Origin: Bacillota bacterium
GTDB lineage: Bacteria; Bacillota; Clostridia; Christensenellales; SZUA-584
NCBI GenBank assembly: GCA_023399095.1
Contig: JAEWQS010000114.1
Location: 1 to 41,784 of the forward strand
Reading direction: 5' to 3'
DNA length: 41,784 nucleotides
Shown: piece after piece, positions 15,560 to 23,085 of the stretch
How positions within the stretch are numbered: position 1 is the first letter of the stretch
Layout of the letters: each line of letters opens with the position of its first letter
Notes under the pieces: generated by a model
Database searches by the model: none
The model's input: only the letters and a program-made list of their open reading frames with translations
Told to the model about the DNA's origin: nothing
Made by a program: the position numbers and the translations under genes

Positions 15560-15571
15560 GAAATGTGAGCA

Positions 15572-15880
15572 TCATTTTGTTGGTGAATTAATTTCCGCCA
15601 ATATTAATTGTTTTAAAGACTCATCTATATTATTCCATTTGGTTCTCTCAGTAATTAACAAGTGGTATCCGTATTCGGATTCTACAGCAGAAAGGATTCG
15701 AAGATACCAGTCAATAGGCAGTATTGATCGCATGGATTGCGAGTACAGAAAGTGTTCTTTGAAATTCCACTGTACGCCAGTGGCGCTTCTATAAATCTGT
15801 TCAAAAGTAACCTTTTGCGGCTTAATGCAAAGTCTGTTACTGGCATCTATCCATACCTTGCAGATTTTAAAAGATTTCAT
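15572..15880 (-). CDS. Hypothetical protein, 102 aa
   Basis: I do not recognise this protein. It begins MKSFKICKVWIDASNRLCI and contains GVQWNFKEHFLYS and a cluster of aromatic residues; there is no signal peptide or membrane segment. Its ATG overlaps the stop of the upstream acetyltransferase gene as TAATG, which supports translation. Composition is AT-richer than the housekeeping genes. It resembles small orphan proteins carried with acetyltransferases in accessory regions, but that is only context. Confidence 0.6.
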   Translation of the reverse strand: MKSFKICKVWIDASNRLCIKPQKVTFEQIYRSATGVQWNFKEHFLYSQSMRSILPIDWYLRILSAVESEYGYHLLITERTKWNNIDESLKQLILAEINSPTK

Positions 15881-16359
15881 TAGGTTGCCTTTACGCTGCG
15901 CATCATGGGGATGAAGCGGATGCCGTTGACAGTCCGCTCCGTGTCCGTGTCCACAAAGCCCATTTTGCGGTAAAAATCTGCGGCGTACGGTGATGAAAAC
16001 ACGGTCATTTCTTTGTGTTTGTTATCCGCCTTAACTTCAGCCAGCAAATGCTCAAACAGTGCCCGCGCAATTCCTTGCTTGTGATAACACTTATCCACGA
16101 ACATCAGGCTTATATGGCAGGGTGGCCGCATGGCAATAACGCCAATTACGATGCTTTCTTTTAGGCAGACCCGCATTTTTAGTTCGTCCTTGATAAGACG
16201 CTCTTTGATCGCATCCGGCTCGATATAGCGCTTAAACTCGTCAATGCCTTCGTCACAATACTCCGGCGCTTCAAATTCAAGAAATACGCGCCAAACAAGC
16301 GCGAGAGCCTCGGACACATATTGGTCGTTTATTTCGATAATCTGATAATATATTTCCAT
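15880..16359 (-). CDS. GNAT-family N-acetyltransferase
   Basis: The 159-residue protein has the GNAT acetyl-CoA fold: motif A ISLMFVDKCYHKQGIARALFEHLL (the Q-x-x-G-x-A pyrophosphate loop is KQGIAR), then a helix, VFSSPYAADFYRKMGF as motif B, and a C-terminal PMMRSV. The acceptor substrate cannot be told. The start at 16359 has GAGGT about ten bases upstream. It is coupled to the 102-aa gene by a TAATG overlap. Composition is intermediate between the AT-rich SEC-C gene and the flanks. Confidence 0.85.
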   Translation of the reverse strand: MEIYYQIIEINDQYVSEALALVWRVFLEFEAPEYCDEGIDEFKRYIEPDAIKERLIKDELKMRVCLKESIVIGVIAMRPPCHISLMFVDKCYHKQGIARALFEHLLAEVKADNKHKEMTVFSSPYAADFYRKMGFVDTDTERTVNGIRFIPMMRSVKAT

Positions 16360-16415
16360 AAATCACTTACCTCTTAGATGATAATAACAAAAAGGATATA
16401 AAAATGAAACGTATT

Positions 16416-16444
16416 TTGTAATTATCCGTATAAAGTGATAAAAT
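16416..16444 (+). promoter_or_regulatory. Sigma-A-like promoter for the SEC-C gene
   Basis: TTGTAA (16416-16421) and TAAAAT (16439-16444) are 17 nt apart, 35 nt before the gene start, with TGAGGAG as the ribosome site. Confidence 0.65.
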
Positions 16445-16478
16445 TAGCGTAATTTAATCAGTTGAGGAGTCATATTCC

Positions 16479-17594
16479 ATGAAACAAAAGCTTGAACAAT
16501 TTCTGATGAATCTGCAAAAATCCGATATGGAGTATAACGCATCGGTTTTTGGAGAAAAGATTCCTATGTCGTGGAACAAAGAAAAAATGTCAAAACGGCT
16601 GTCGGAAATATATGAACAGAATATCGAGCAGTTTCTTCCCATATTGAGTATGTATGTGCTGCTTTTCATCCAAGAAATACATAAAAGAAAGCTTAACGGA
16701 AAATTGCATGCATATGCCAGTGATGAAGACAACAATTTGCTGGTTAACGAGCTTTGCGACCAGCTTGAACCCTGGGGACTTATCGGCTTTAATGCTGGCA
16801 TGATCACAATTCCCGACATGCTTTTTGACTTGGTTAATCGTAAAATTAAAAAAATGGAAAGCCAGATTATTGCATGGCAGGAAATAGAGCTATGTGCGCA
16901 AGGCATCATATATACATATGGTCTTTTGGAAGAGGAACATTTTTTCCGCATCATGACTGATTGCTTCCCAAATATGAGATACGATGAAATTAAAACGTTT
17001 ATTCTGCGCCGTACACGTATACGTATTATGGCTATACGATTTCCTGTTGAAGAACAGACATGGTGGTTTGCTGATTCTATTGACGATATTTCGAGCTGGT
17101 ATTGGGCATTGAAAGATCGGGAAAATATTCCCTATCGAAAATATACAAAACAAGAGTACATGCAGGCCGCCTTGGAAGGCTTGCCCAAAGAACCAAAGAA
17201 TTTGGATTCACTTATTGAGATACTTTGTGAGCATGGTATGTCTGAAGAAGAAGCGGAGGATACCCTGATGGATGCCGCTATCGACAATTGCCAGACCTTA
17301 GATATCAAACACGGCTTGCCTGAGTTTGTGCATGATGTTGATTGGGAATCAAAAGACGATCTTCAGCACTTTCTTGATCTATTCATGGAGTTTCAGAACG
17401 ATACACCGCTTTGGTATAACAAGGGTAATACGCCCGAGGAGTTATCCGGAAAAATGCGAGGCTTCCAAACGATAGAGGAGAATAAGACAAACAATGTTAT
17501 TGCCTTTCCCAAAAGCCCCAAAATAGGACGAAATGAGCCTTGTCCCTGTGGCAGCGGCAAAAAGCATAAGCATTGTTGCGGGCGCAGTGACTGA
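16479..17594 (+). CDS. SEC-C metal-binding domain protein, otherwise unknown
   Basis: The 371-residue protein ends with the SEC-C zinc motif: IGRNEPCPCGSGKKHKHCCG (residues about 348-367), the C-x-C-x8-CC pattern also found at the SecA C-terminus. The remaining 340 residues are rich in charged, aromatic and helical stretches and show no motif I know; a proline-poor helical fold is likely. Similar large proteins with only a C-terminal SEC-C are scattered in Firmicutes with unknown roles. The ATG at 16479 follows TGAGGAG (16462-16468). The gene is visibly AT-richer than neighbours, which suggests recent transfer. It is monocistronic. Confidence 0.8.
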   Translation: MKQKLEQFLMNLQKSDMEYNASVFGEKIPMSWNKEKMSKRLSEIYEQNIEQFLPILSMYVLLFIQEIHKRKLNGKLHAYASDEDNNLLVNELCDQLEPWGLIGFNAGMITIPDMLFDLVNRKIKKMESQIIAWQEIELCAQGIIYTYGLLEEEHFFRIMTDCFPNMRYDEIKTFILRRTRIRIMAIRFPVEEQTWWFADSIDDISSWYWALKDRENIPYRKYTKQEYMQAALEGLPKEPKNLDSLIEILCEHGMSEEEAEDTLMDAAIDNCQTLDIKHGLPEFVHDVDWESKDDLQHFLDLFMEFQNDTPLWYNKGNTPEELSGKMRGFQTIEENKTNNVIAFPKSPKIGRNEPCPCGSGKKHKHCCGRSD

Positions 17595-17763
17595 GATATA
17601 GACAATGTCTATAGGCGGTTTCTGATACGCATCGTCGTGCAACGGCAGCACAATGTCATCCAGAACGAGCGTCAGCGAAGTGAAACATCTGAATTCTTCT
17701 TAAAGAATAACAATGACACGCTGTTATAGATCCTTCAATCGCGGAGTCTATAACCGCCATAGG

Positions 17764-17795
17764 ACATGTAGGGTACGACCTCCGTGTCGTACCGC
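17764..17795. repeat. Dispersed hairpin repeat, copy 3 (loop CTCCGT)
   Basis: The arms GGTACGAC (17772-17779) and GTCGTACC (17786-17793) pair perfectly around CTCCGT. Two stem positions differ from copy 2 on both arms, so pairing is kept. Confidence 0.8.
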
Positions 17796-17899
17796 AAAGA
17801 CAGATGCTTCGTCACGTTTCTTCTCTGCGTGACAGCCAATGTGTGAACTGCTTCTGTCAATCTGAGCCCGCGCAAGCGGTGCGAAGAGCCCCCAAATAA

Positions 17900-17924
17900 A
17901 AAGCCCCGGTCTCGCCGGGGCTTT
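17900..17924 (-). terminator. Intrinsic terminator of the hnd operon
   Basis: AAAGCCCCGG / CCGGGGCTTT with a 5-nt loop; on the minus strand it is followed by TTATTT. It starts 16 nt after the hndD stop. Confidence 0.93.
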
Positions 17925-17939
17925 GTGTATGTAGCTGGA

Positions 17940-19679
17940 TTATTGATATTTCGGTCTCGCATGATAATGCGTGTGAAGCAGCTCGTGGGCCTTGTGGCTG
18001 TTGGGCTCGCCAAGGAACTCCTTATAAAGCAGTTGAACTTCTTCGTTATCATGGGACTTTCTTTTGGGCTTGCCAGCATCCTCCTCGTAAGTCGCCTTTG
18101 CACGCAGCACATACGGGTTGATGTCTAATTTATCCTGCGCGGAGACGATCGGCTGTCCGCCGCCCGTCACACAGCCGCCGGGGCAGCCCATGACTTCGAT
18201 AAAGTGATATTCCTTCTCACCGTTGCGCACAGCTTCCAGCAGCTTCTTGGCGTTGCCTGTACCACTCGCGACAGCGACCTTAATGTCCATGCCCGCCACA
18301 TTGATTGTGGCTTCCTTCACGCCGTCGATACCGCGCACGCACTCGTAGTTAAGCTCTTTTAAGTCTTCGCCTGTGAGGATATCGGCAACGGTACGAAGTG
18401 CCGCTTCCATTACGCCGCCTGTGGCGCCGAAGATAACCGCCGCACCTGTCGATTCGCCGAGTATACGGTCGAAATCGCTGTCGGGCAGGTTCTTAAAGTC
18501 GATGTTGGCTTGCTTGATCATTTTGGCGAGCTCACGCGTGGTGAGTACGGCATCCACGTCGCGATTGCCGTTCACTGCCATCTCGTCGCGTTCCTTCTCA
18601 AACTTCTTCGCTGTGCAAGGCATGATGGAGACCACATAAATGTCCTTCGGATCGATGCCCGCTTTTTGTGCGTAGTAAGATTTGATCACCGCGCCGCCCA
18701 TCTGATGTGGCGATTTGCAGCTCGAGAGGTTATCCAAGAAATCCGGGAAGAAATGCTCGCAGTATTTAATCCAGCCGGGGCTGCACGATGTGATCATCGG
18801 CAGCTTGCCGCCGTTCTTGATACGGCCTATAAGCTCTGTGCCTTCTTCCATAATGGTTAAGTCAGCGCTGAAGTCAACGTCGAATGTCTTGTCAAAGCCG
18901 ATACGGCGAAGCGCAGTGGCCATCTTGCCGGTCACACTGGTGCCAACAGGAATGCCGAATTCTTCGCCAAGGCCAAAACGCACGGCGGGAGCTGTTTGCA
19001 CGACCACATGCTTGGTGGAATCGTTGATCGCATCCCATACGTTTTGAATCTCGCTCTTTTCGGTCAAGGCACCCACCGGACAAGCCGTGATGCACTGTCC
19101 GCAGTTCACGCAAGGCACATCCTTTAAGGACTTGCCGAAAACAGGCTCCACGATGGTTTTGAAACCGCGTTCCGTGGCGCCGATAGCGCCGATTTTCTGC
19201 ACATTGTTGCAGACCGCGACGCAGCGACGGCAAAGTATGCACTTGTTGGGGTCTCTGACGACTGAGGGGGAACCCGTATCGAGCGGACGGTCGAAGCCCT
19301 GGCCTTCATATGGCACATCCTCAACGCCCAGTTCTTCACAAACCGTCTGCAGCTCGCAGTTACGGTTTCTTACGCATGAGAGGCAGCGTTTGTCGTGGTT
19401 GGAGAGAATGAGCTCTAAGTTCACACGGCGCGCTTCCTGCACAGCCTTGGATTTTGTGGATATCACCATGCCGTTGGCAGCGGGCATCACGCAGGATGCT
19501 TGCAGGCCGCGGCCTCCTTCGATCATTTCGACAAGGCACATGCGGCATGCGCCGATGGCGTTAACGCCTTTTAAATAGCACAGTGTCGGTATTTTGATGT
19601 TGGCAGCCCTGGCCGCTTCGAGAACCGAAGTGTTATCAGGAACTTCCACTTTGACTCCATCTATCGTTAAAGATATCAT
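17940..19679 (-). CDS. hndD: [FeFe]-hydrogenase catalytic subunit, HndD type
   Basis: The 579-residue protein has the layout of clostridial CpI-like hydrogenases: [2Fe-2S] domain (Cys34, 45, 48, 63), His-ligated cluster (His95, Cys99, 102, 108), two [4Fe-4S] ferredoxin clusters (Cys147/150/153/157 and 190/193/196/200), then the H-cluster domain. H-cluster motifs are L1 TSCSPGW (Cys299, Ser300), L2 MPCTAKKFE (Cys355) and L3 EVMGCPGGC (Cys499, Cys503), and the numbering matches CpI. The second cysteine of the usual TSCCP is serine here, a change I recall in other HndD-type subunits. A small-subunit segment ends the protein. It makes H2, or oxidises it, with electrons from HndABC and ferredoxin. 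Maturases HydEFG are not in the window. It is last in the operon, before a strong terminator. Confidence 0.95.
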   Translation of the reverse strand: MISLTIDGVKVEVPDNTSVLEAARAANIKIPTLCYLKGVNAIGACRMCLVEMIEGGRGLQASCVMPAANGMVISTKSKAVQEARRVNLELILSNHDKRCLSCVRNRNCELQTVCEELGVEDVPYEGQGFDRPLDTGSPSVVRDPNKCILCRRCVAVCNNVQKIGAIGATERGFKTIVEPVFGKSLKDVPCVNCGQCITACPVGALTEKSEIQNVWDAINDSTKHVVVQTAPAVRFGLGEEFGIPVGTSVTGKMATALRRIGFDKTFDVDFSADLTIMEEGTELIGRIKNGGKLPMITSCSPGWIKYCEHFFPDFLDNLSSCKSPHQMGGAVIKSYYAQKAGIDPKDIYVVSIMPCTAKKFEKERDEMAVNGNRDVDAVLTTRELAKMIKQANIDFKNLPDSDFDRILGESTGAAVIFGATGGVMEAALRTVADILTGEDLKELNYECVRGIDGVKEATINVAGMDIKVAVASGTGNAKKLLEAVRNGEKEYHFIEVMGCPGGCVTGGGQPIVSAQDKLDINPYVLRAKATYEEDAGKPKRKSHDNEEVQLLYKEFLGEPNSHKAHELLHTHYHARPKYQ

Positions 19680-19697
19680 AACCTGTCTGCTCCTTTC

Positions 19698-21488
19698 TTA
19701 TTTCTTCTCGATTGCGCCGAACTTGCACTTGGTTATGCAGGCGCCGCACTTAATGCACTTGCTCTGGTCGATCTCAAACGGCTCTTTGATCTTGCCGGAA
19801 ATCGCGCCGGTGGGGCAGACCTTTGCGCAGGCGCTGCAGCCGATGCACTTAGACTTATCGATGATGTAGTTGAGCAGGGCTTTGCAATGACCCGCGGGAC
19901 ACTTTTTGTTGTAGATGTGCGCTTCATACTCATCACGGAAATACTTGATGGTGGAAAGCACGGGGTTGGGTGCCGTTTTGCCAAGTCCGCAAAGCGCTGC
20001 GTTGCTGATGTTCTTGCCAAGCTGTTCGAGCTTTTCGATGTCGCCATCTTCGCCTCTGCCCGACACGATGCGCTCTAAAATCTCAAGCATGCGCTTGGTG
20101 CCGATACGGCAGGGGGGGCATTTACCGCACGATTCATCTACTGTGAAGTCAAGGAAGAAACGCGCCACGTCCACCATACAATTGTCTTCGTCCATGACGA
20201 TGAGACCGCCGCTGCCCATCATCGAACCGATTGCTGTTAGCGAATCGTAGTCGATGGGGGTGTCAAGATGGCTCGCCGGTATGCAGCCGCCTGAGGGGCC
20301 GCCCGTCTGAGCCGCTTTAAACGCTTTGCCGTTCGGGATGCCGCCGCCGATCTCATAGATGATCTCACGCAGCGTGGTGCCCATGGGAATTTCCACAAGA
20401 CCTGTATTGTTGATCTTGCCGCCCAGAGCGAACACCTTTGTGCCCTTGCTCTTTTCTGTGCCCATGGAACCGAACCATTCGGGTCCGTTAAGTATTATCT
20501 GCGGAACATTCGCAAATGTTTCAACGTTGTTAATGATTGTCGGTTTGCCGAACAAACCCTTCTGCGCCGGGAATGGCGGTTTGGGAGTCGGTTCGCCGCG
20601 GTGGCCTTCGATGGAGGCTATCAGCGCCATTTCTTCGCCGCAGACAAACGCACCTGCGCCAAGGCGGATATCGATATCAAAATCGAAGCCTGTGCCGAAA
20701 ATATCTTTTCCAAGCAGCCCCGCTTCACGCGCCTGGCCGATCGCAATCTCAAGGCGCTTGACAGCGATGGGGTATTCCGCGCGCACGTAGATATAACCCA
20801 TGTTCGCGCCGATCGCATAGCCCGCGATTGCCATGGATTCCAGAACAGCGTGAGGATCACCCTCCAGCACGCTTCTGTCCATGAATGCGCCCGGGTCGCC
20901 TTCGTCAGCGTTGCAGATCACGTATTTTTGATCGCTCTTTTCGTTGGCACAGAACTGCCATTTCATGCCGGTGGGGAAGCCGCCGCCGCCGCGTCCCCGA
21001 AGGCCGCTCGCTTTGAGGATGTCGATCACCTGCTGGGGTGTGTATTCGGTGAGGCAGGTGCCCAGCGCCTTATAACCGTCAAACGCGATGTACTCTTCAA
21101 TACGCTCAGGATCGATCACGCCGCAGTTTCTTAAAGCGACACGCTTTTGCTTTTTGTAAAAGCCGATGTTGTCAAGCGACATTTCGACGTCCTTTTGATC
21201 GCCTTGGTACAACAGACGTTGCACAATACGGCCCTTCAAAAGGTGTTCGCTGACGATTTCGGACACATCTGAGACCTTGACGTGCGAATAGAAGCTGCCC
21301 TCGGGATACACGATCACGACGGGACCCGCTTCGCACAGGCCAAAGCAGCCGGTTCTCACGACCTTGACTTCCTTATCAAGGCCGGCTTTGCTGACTTCTT
21401 CGTTGAATTTATCAATGATCTTTGGCGAATCGGAAGACGTGCATCCGGTTCCGCCGCAGACGAGTACATGAGAACGGAATATATCCAT
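19698..21488 (-). CDS. hndC: NADH/NADP-binding flavoprotein subunit of bifurcating-type hydrogenase (NuoF/HydB-like)
   Basis: The 596-residue protein starts with a thioredoxin-like [2Fe-2S] domain (Cys11, 16, 48, 52). The NuoF core follows, with the FMN/NADH loop RGRGGGGFPTGMKW (residues about 164-177), an SLBB domain and the N3-type cluster ESCGKCPPCRIG. Two ferredoxin [4Fe-4S] motifs at the C-terminus (CIGCSACAKVC and CIKCGACITKC) complete it. This is the diaphorase subunit that passes electrons between NAD(P)H, FMN and the hydrogenase; in trimeric and tetrameric enzymes it is the proposed site of flavin-based bifurcation with ferredoxin. AGGAGGG precedes the ATG at 21488. It lies between hndB and hndD with short gaps. 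Confidence 0.95.
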   Translation of the reverse strand: MDIFRSHVLVCGGTGCTSSDSPKIIDKFNEEVSKAGLDKEVKVVRTGCFGLCEAGPVVIVYPEGSFYSHVKVSDVSEIVSEHLLKGRIVQRLLYQGDQKDVEMSLDNIGFYKKQKRVALRNCGVIDPERIEEYIAFDGYKALGTCLTEYTPQQVIDILKASGLRGRGGGGFPTGMKWQFCANEKSDQKYVICNADEGDPGAFMDRSVLEGDPHAVLESMAIAGYAIGANMGYIYVRAEYPIAVKRLEIAIGQAREAGLLGKDIFGTGFDFDIDIRLGAGAFVCGEEMALIASIEGHRGEPTPKPPFPAQKGLFGKPTIINNVETFANVPQIILNGPEWFGSMGTEKSKGTKVFALGGKINNTGLVEIPMGTTLREIIYEIGGGIPNGKAFKAAQTGGPSGGCIPASHLDTPIDYDSLTAIGSMMGSGGLIVMDEDNCMVDVARFFLDFTVDESCGKCPPCRIGTKRMLEILERIVSGRGEDGDIEKLEQLGKNISNAALCGLGKTAPNPVLSTIKYFRDEYEAHIYNKKCPAGHCKALLNYIIDKSKCIGCSACAKVCPTGAISGKIKEPFEIDQSKCIKCGACITKCKFGAIEKK

Positions 21489-21500
21489 TTATTTGCCCTC

Positions 21501-21878
21501 CTATTTCGTATTCTCTTCGTGATAGCCGATTGTGTATTCGGCGATAGGGTTGCCGTTCACGATATGTTCAGCAACGATTCTGCCGACCATGTCGGGATTG
21601 ACATTCACATATGTCACTTTGTCCTTGCCGGGTGTAAGCACTTCGACCATCGGTTCCAAACGGCAGGCGCCGATGCAGCCTGTCTGCGAAACAGTCACGT
21701 CGCTTAAGCTTCTCTTGGCGACCTCTTCCACCAAAGCGGTGAGCACAGGACGCGCGCCCGCGGCGATACCGCAAGTGGCCATGCCGACCACGATGCGAGT
21801 TCCTTCGCCTTTTTTACGAATATCTATCTGTGATAAAGTTTTATTTCTGATAGCTTCGAGTTCTTGTAAAGACTTCAT
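21501..21878 (-). CDS. hndB: Thioredoxin-like ferredoxin subunit of the hydrogenase
   Basis: The 125-residue protein has the (2Fe-2S)-ferredoxin thioredoxin-like fold seen in HndB and the NuoE C-terminus: MATCGIAAGA around Cys36 and SQTGCIGACRLEP with Cys68 and Cys72. I see only three of the four cysteines that a [2Fe-2S] cluster would need, so it may be structural or share a ligand. Its ribosome site GGAGG and start lie inside the end of the upstream ATPase gene (ATGA overlap), showing tight coupling. It is co-transcribed with hndC and hndD. Confidence 0.88.
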   Translation of the reverse strand: MKSLQELEAIRNKTLSQIDIRKKGEGTRIVVGMATCGIAAGARPVLTALVEEVAKRSLSDVTVSQTGCIGACRLEPMVEVLTPGKDKVTYVNVNPDMVGRIVAEHIVNGNPIAEYTIGYHEENTK

Positions 21879-22426
21879 ATTTCGTTACCTCCAAAAACCT
21901 GTTTGATTCCTTCCTGTAAATATTCACGGATGAACGCCATCACTTCAGGGTTCGTGATAGGGACATCCACCAAAGTCGCTTTGATCTGCCGTGTGTCATA
22001 TTCAAACGCCTCATCGTATTTTGCGGTGAACGCAAAGTCGATATTTGGGTTCAGAATTGTCAGCGTGGCAATCGTTTCTGCGATGTCTCCGAGCGGCGGA
22101 CGGTCGATATGTGAGAACTTGAGCAGAGCCGTTAGCGTCGTGCCCCTGCCGGGCTCAGAATCGATATCCAGCCGTCCTCCCGTTATTTCGCAGCTTGCCA
22201 CAAACAGCGGAATACCAAGGCCCACTTTTCTTGTGGTTCGCGACGTTGTAAACGGGCTTTTCACACGCTCCAGCATTTCTTTGCTCATACCGGATCCATT
22301 ATCATCAATCACGATGATAAGCTCATCGTCTGCTTTGTCGATGCTCACATCGATACGCACAAGACTGCTGCCAGCCCGGATGGAGTTCTCAGCGATGTCG
22401 AGAATGTGCAAAGAAATATCACGCAT
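21875..22426 (-). CDS. GHKL/HATPase-domain protein embedded in the hydrogenase operon
   Basis: The 183-residue protein is a stand-alone Bergerat-fold ATPase. The N-box is DIAENSIRAGSS (residues 10-21), G1 is DDNGSGM (41-47), the F-box is PFTTSR (58-63), G2 is VGLGIPL (68-74) and G3 is PGRGTTL. It has no histidine-phosphotransfer domain, receiver or membrane segment, so it is not a complete sensor kinase. The last 80 residues are an uncharacterised domain. It sits between hndA (2-bp gap) and hndB (ATGA overlap), so it is made together with the hydrogenase. Similar genes occur in Hnd-type operons of Clostridia; a regulatory or assembly role is inferred and no partner is known. Confidence 0.85.
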   Translation of the reverse strand: MRDISLHILDIAENSIRAGSSLVRIDVSIDKADDELIIVIDDNGSGMSKEMLERVKSPFTTSRTTRKVGLGIPLFVASCEITGGRLDIDSEPGRGTTLTALLKFSHIDRPPLGDIAETIATLTILNPNIDFAFTAKYDEAFEYDTRQIKATLVDVPITNPEVMAFIREYLQEGIKQVFGGNEI

Positions 22427-22428
22427 GA

Positions 22429-22905
22429 TTACTTATCGTATTTCGCGAGTATGTCGGGAACATCCGAAGGAACCAGCCGCCCGTAAACCTGATCATCGAT
22501 CATGATGACAGGGGCAAGCCCGCAGCATCCGAGGCAGCGAGTGGCTTCCAGCGTGAAGCGTCCGTCCGGCGTGGTTTGTCCGGGGTCTACGCCCAGCTCT
22601 TCACTCAGCTTCTCCATGATCTTCTCTATGTTTCTCACATAGCAGGCCGTGCCCATACAGACGCTGATGATATGCTCTCCTTTCGGCTCTAATGCAAACT
22701 GAGAATAAAAGGTGGCGACGCCGTATACATCGCTCATGGGAATGCCCAGCTGTTCGGCAATAAGCTCTTGCACGTCAATCGTGAGCGCGCCAAAAATCGA
22801 CTGCGCTTTTTGCATGACGGGCATCAGCGGGCCTGGTTTTTTCTTTTGCTCTGCGATATAACTGATGAGCTCTTCGCGCATCAATTTATCATCCACGTTG
22901 GTCAT
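22429..22905 (-). CDS. hndA: NuoE-like [2Fe-2S] subunit of the hydrogenase
   Basis: The 158-residue protein matches the 24-kDa NuoE/HydC/HndA family. An N-terminal helical bundle carries PLMPVMQKAQSIFG and DVYGVATFYSQF, then a thioredoxin-like [2Fe-2S] domain with ligands Cys83, Cys88, Cys124 and Cys128 (CMGTAC and CLGCC). It transfers electrons between the flavoprotein HndC and partners. It is first in the operon. AGGAGGGG precedes the ATG at 22905. The 180-bp upstream region carries candidate promoters and Rex-like boxes. Confidence 0.95.
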   Translation of the reverse strand: MTNVDDKLMREELISYIAEQKKKPGPLMPVMQKAQSIFGALTIDVQELIAEQLGIPMSDVYGVATFYSQFALEPKGEHIISVCMGTACYVRNIEKIMEKLSEELGVDPGQTTPDGRFTLEATRCLGCCGLAPVIMIDDQVYGRLVPSDVPDILAKYDK

Positions 22906-22923
22906 GGCTACCCCTCCTGAAAC

Positions 22924-22954
22924 ATTATAAAGTAGATTGTTAAAAAAGTATCAA
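22924..22954 (-). promoter_or_regulatory. Candidate hnd promoter overlapping a Rex-like box
   Basis: On the minus strand TTGATA (22954-22949) and TATAAT (22929-22924) are 19 nt apart, just upstream of the hndA ribosome site. The 18-bp TTGTTAAAAAAGTATCAA (22937-22954) covers the -35 and spacer. It differs from the Rex consensus TTGTTAA-N4-TTAACAA at two positions. A second possible promoter further up is GTGCAA-16-TAGAAT (22996-22969). Confidence 0.5.
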
Positions 22955-23003
22955 AACATCCAGCGCATATTCTATCATAAAATGCATGCATTGCACATAC
23001 ATA

Positions 23004-23048
23004 TTGTGAAAAAATTAATAAAGTTTTTGTGAAAAAATTAATAAAGTT
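23004..23048. promoter_or_regulatory. Direct repeat of 22 bp (period 23) containing two Rex-like boxes
   Basis: A 22-bp sequence is repeated exactly (23004-23025 and 23027-23048). Each copy begins with TTGTGAAAAAATTAATAA (23004-23021, 23027-23044), which differs from TTGTTAA-N4-TTAACAA at two positions. They lie just upstream of the distal hnd promoter candidate. Rex is the NADH/NAD+-sensing repressor of fermentation and hydrogenase genes in Firmicutes; no rex gene is in the window. Confidence 0.6.
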
Positions 23049-23085
23049 CGGAAAATGACTTTAAACGAGAATATATAACCAAACA

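Larger units (their letters stand above)
15206..15571. other. 366-bp gene-free stretch: promoter region and repeats
   Basis: From the left it holds the upstream region of the minus-strand membrane-protein gene with a GTTAG/CTAAC palindrome, a short fragment related to GGAATCCC-type intergenic repeats (about 15342-15380), then a partial and a full MITE-like element. No gene is seen. Confidence 0.6.
17595..17939. other. 345-bp gene-free stretch with degenerate repeats
   Basis: It holds degenerate fragments of GTCATCC..GAACGAGCGTCAGCGAAG type intergenic repeats (about 17655-17690 and 17810-17885), one CTCCGT-loop hairpin and the hydrogenase terminator. No gene is seen. Confidence 0.6.

Noticed and set aside
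22981..23048. CRISPR-like or origin-like repeat
   Set aside because: Only two copies with a one-base gap, no spacers and no DnaA boxes; the Rex-operator reading explains it better.
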